DNA of 64,000 nt, from contig NZ_JAAAMT010000022.1 of the NCBI RefSeq assembly GCF_009905435.1, positions 19,101 to 83,100 on the forward strand. Direction: 5' to 3'. Position 1 is the stretch's first letter. Every line of letters begins with the position of its first letter. The notes beneath the pieces are model-generated. The model was not told the origin of the DNA, did no database searches, and saw nothing but the letters and a program-made list of their open reading frames with translations. The position numbers were made by a program, and so were the translations under genes. Below are positions 62,371-64,000 of the stretch, one piece after another. Origin of the DNA: Pseudomonas sp. R5(2019). Lineage in GTDB: Bacteria > Pseudomonadota > Gammaproteobacteria > Pseudomonadales > Pseudomonadaceae.

Positions 62371-63696
62371 TCAGATACTCCGTGACGCAAGCGTAGTGTC
62401 ACGACGGCGACGACGTTCAAGCACGGCCGGCGCCGCTTCACGCAGGAAGCAGATGGCGATCAGGCCGATCAGGGAGGAAAACAGCACGTAATACGCCGGC
62501 GCCACGGCGCTGCCGGTGGTCTGGCTGAGCCAGGTAACGATAAACGGCGAGAAGCCGCCAAACAGCATGACCGCCACGTTGTAGGCCAGGGCAAGACCGG
62601 TGGAGCGAACCTTGGTGGGGAATTGCTCGGCCACCGAAGTCGGTGCCGGGCCAAAACAAACGCCGATGATCGCGCAGAGCAGCAATTGCATGATCAGCAA
62701 ACGCTCCACGCTCGGCGCCGCCGCGACCCAGTTGAACATCGGGTACACCAGCAGGAAGAACGCCAGGTTACCGGCAAACAACACCGGCCGCCGGCCGATG
62801 CGGTCCGAGAGCAAACCGGCCAGAGGGATGATCACGGTCATCAGGGCCACGGCGAGCATCTGCACCATGAACACCTGGTCCAGCGCCAGGCCGAGCTGGC
62901 GGTGGGCGAAGGTCGGCATGTTGACCAGCATGACGTAGAAGGTCACGGTGCCGCTGATGGTCGAACCCATGGTCACCAGCACGCCGCGACGGTACTCGCG
63001 CAGCACGTCCAGCAAGCCCATGGGCTTGTCGGTGCTGGCCTTGCGGGCGTCGATAAAGTCGTCGGTTTCTTCCATGTGACGACGCATCCACAGCCCCACC
63101 GGGGCGATCAGCAAGCCGACCACGAAGGGCAGCCGCCAGCCCCAGCTGTCCAGCGCTTCCGGCGACAGCAGGTGGGTGACCAACGCCCCCATACCGGCAC
63201 CGGCAAATACCGCCAGGCACTGCCCGAACAACTGCCAGGCGCCGTACAAACCCCGGCGATTGGCCGGAGCGCTTTCCACCAGAAAGGCAGTGGCACTGGC
63301 GTACTCGCCGCCGGTGGCAAAGCCCTGGAGCATGCGCGCCACCACGATCAGCACCGGGGCGCCGATGCCGATGGCGGCGTAGTCGGGGGCGAAGGCAATC
63401 ATGGCGATGGCGAGGGTCATCAACAGGATGATCAGTTGCATGGCCGCCTTGCGACCCTTGCGATCCGCGTACAGGCCCAGTAACACGCCACCGACCGGGC
63501 GCATGAAAAAGCCCACGCCGAAGGTCGCCAGCGCCATCAGCAACGAGGTGTATTCATTGTCGGAGGGAAAAAACAGCCGGGCGATGATGCTGGACAAAAA
63601 GCCATAAACGATAAAGTCATACCACTCCAGGGCGTTGCCGATCACGGCAGCGGTGACCTGTCGGGTTCGCGACGTTCCACGCTGTGCAGGGTGCAT
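62371..63696 (-). CDS. MFS transporter, metabolite:H+ symporter (MHS) family
   Basis: 441-residue inner-membrane carrier with twelve predicted helices. Signature pieces are VIGNALEWYDFIVYGFLSSI at the N-terminus and the loop GLYADRKGRKAAM between helices 2 and 3, typical of MHS proton symporters for organic acids and osmolytes (ShiA, KgtP, ProP). It is first in an operon with the amidase and IclR genes; the operator at 63791 lies 95 bases upstream. Confidence 0.93.
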   Translation of the reverse strand: MHPAQRGTSRTRQVTAAVIGNALEWYDFIVYGFLSSIIARLFFPSDNEYTSLLMALATFGVGFFMRPVGGVLLGLYADRKGRKAAMQLIILLMTLAIAMIAFAPDYAAIGIGAPVLIVVARMLQGFATGGEYASATAFLVESAPANRRGLYGAWQLFGQCLAVFAGAGMGALVTHLLSPEALDSWGWRLPFVVGLLIAPVGLWMRRHMEETDDFIDARKASTDKPMGLLDVLREYRRGVLVTMGSTISGTVTFYVMLVNMPTFAHRQLGLALDQVFMVQMLAVALMTVIIPLAGLLSDRIGRRPVLFAGNLAFFLLVYPMFNWVAAAPSVERLLIMQLLLCAIIGVCFGPAPTSVAEQFPTKVRSTGLALAYNVAVMLFGGFSPFIVTWLSQTTGSAVAPAYYVLFSSLIGLIAICFLREAAPAVLERRRRRDTTLASRSI

Positions 63697-63790
63697 GTTG
63701 TTTCTCCAGGGCTCGCGGCAGGACTGTAGTCCGGTCTTATTGATGAGCTGTCAGCTAACCGCGAGTGAGGAGCAAGAACAATCAAAGGTG

Positions 63791-63807
63791 GTTCCACCCT
63801 GTGGAAC
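63791..63807. promoter_or_regulatory. IclR-type operator upstream of the MFS-amidase operon
   Basis: GTTCCAC-CCT-GTGGAAC, a perfect 7-bp inverted repeat. Half-sites TTCCA/TGGAA are common in IclR-family operators. Confidence 0.65.
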
Positions 63808-63836
63808 GCAGGTTGCTGACAAACCCCTGTAGGAGC

Positions 63837-64000
63837 TGGGCCAATGCCAGTCAGTTAAGGAGCTGAACTCGCAGCTTTTGTAGGAGCGGACCTGGCCGCG
63901 ATGGGCTGCGCAGCGGCCCCTGAGGCCATTGGCATTTACGATTGAGCCAGCGAGTGCAGGTGATTTCAGAATCGCCGGGGCCGCTGCGCAGCCCATCGCG
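63837..64000. mobile_element. MITE-like element, cut by window end
   Basis: Begins with CCAATGCCAGTCAGTTAAG, matching the terminal repeat of the element at 20560-20771, then carries a REP pair and a core (TTTCAGAATCGCCGGGG) inverted relative to the first element. The right end lies beyond the window. The gap from 63697 holds no gene. Confidence 0.6.

Noticed and set aside
63751..63996. Open frame across the terminal REP/MITE element
   Set aside because: It is translation of REP and MITE sequence; similar frames arise at each element of this type.

Overview
The window is chromosomal DNA of a Pseudomonas, most like the putida/fluorescens complex. The evidence is high GC coding bias, a complete bioBFHCD cluster, a P. 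putida-like order around malate synthase G and the FecI/FecR/TonB-receptor unit, the pseudomonad glycine betaine to serine catabolic locus, and more than a dozen REP/BIME palindromes. No rRNA, tRNA, phage, CRISPR array or complete insertion sequence was recognised.

Region 1 (1-9.8 kb): the 5' part of an acyl-CoA dehydrogenase gene behind a sigma70 promoter with a PsrA-type box; biotin synthesis bioBFHCD on the minus strand, with a BirA-type operator over the bioB promoter and the first codons of divergent comF; then a ModE-like regulator, the SrkA kinase and RarD. Region 2 (9.8-26 kb): GcvR-like ACT protein, malate synthase G, a receiver-only response regulator, a cNMP/CBS/nucleotidyltransferase protein overlapping a DEDDh exonuclease, an iron-siderophore signalling unit (ECF sigma, FecR, STN-type TonB receptor, PepSY protein), GST, a RimB-like protease, an acyltransferase and small Pseudomonas proteins.

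Region 3 (26-63.7 kb) is dominated by one-carbon and betaine catabolism. GbcA/GbcB demethylate glycine betaine to dimethylglycine; DgcA/DgcB with dedicated ETF subunits take it to sarcosine; SoxBDAG converts sarcosine to glycine; GlyA makes serine; PurU and FdhA deal with the released one-carbon units; LtaE makes glycine from threonine. A chemoreceptor, a membrane-dipeptidase homologue and a DUF5943 protein sit among them. An IclR, amidase, MFS and OprD group lies at the end, and two of its promoters share a GTTCCAC-N3-GTGGAAC operator.

Accessory material has been inserted into the betaine locus by local duplication. Downstream of ltaE are two tandem lipoprotein metalloproteases (HExxHNxGxxH plus a ricin-like tail) flanked by three copies of the ltaE 3' end. 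Downstream of gbcA is a duplicated block containing the gbcA 3' end, a BIME, a small DUF3077/DUF6124-like gene with a structured RNA leader, and an Rhs tip gene; one copy of the Rhs tip is truncated and frameshifted. Both proteases and both intact mini-Rhs genes carry the same upstream palindrome, CTAGCAG-N2-CTGCTAG or a close variant, which suggests a shared regulator. This palindrome regulon and the structured leader of the small genes are the most promising undescribed items.
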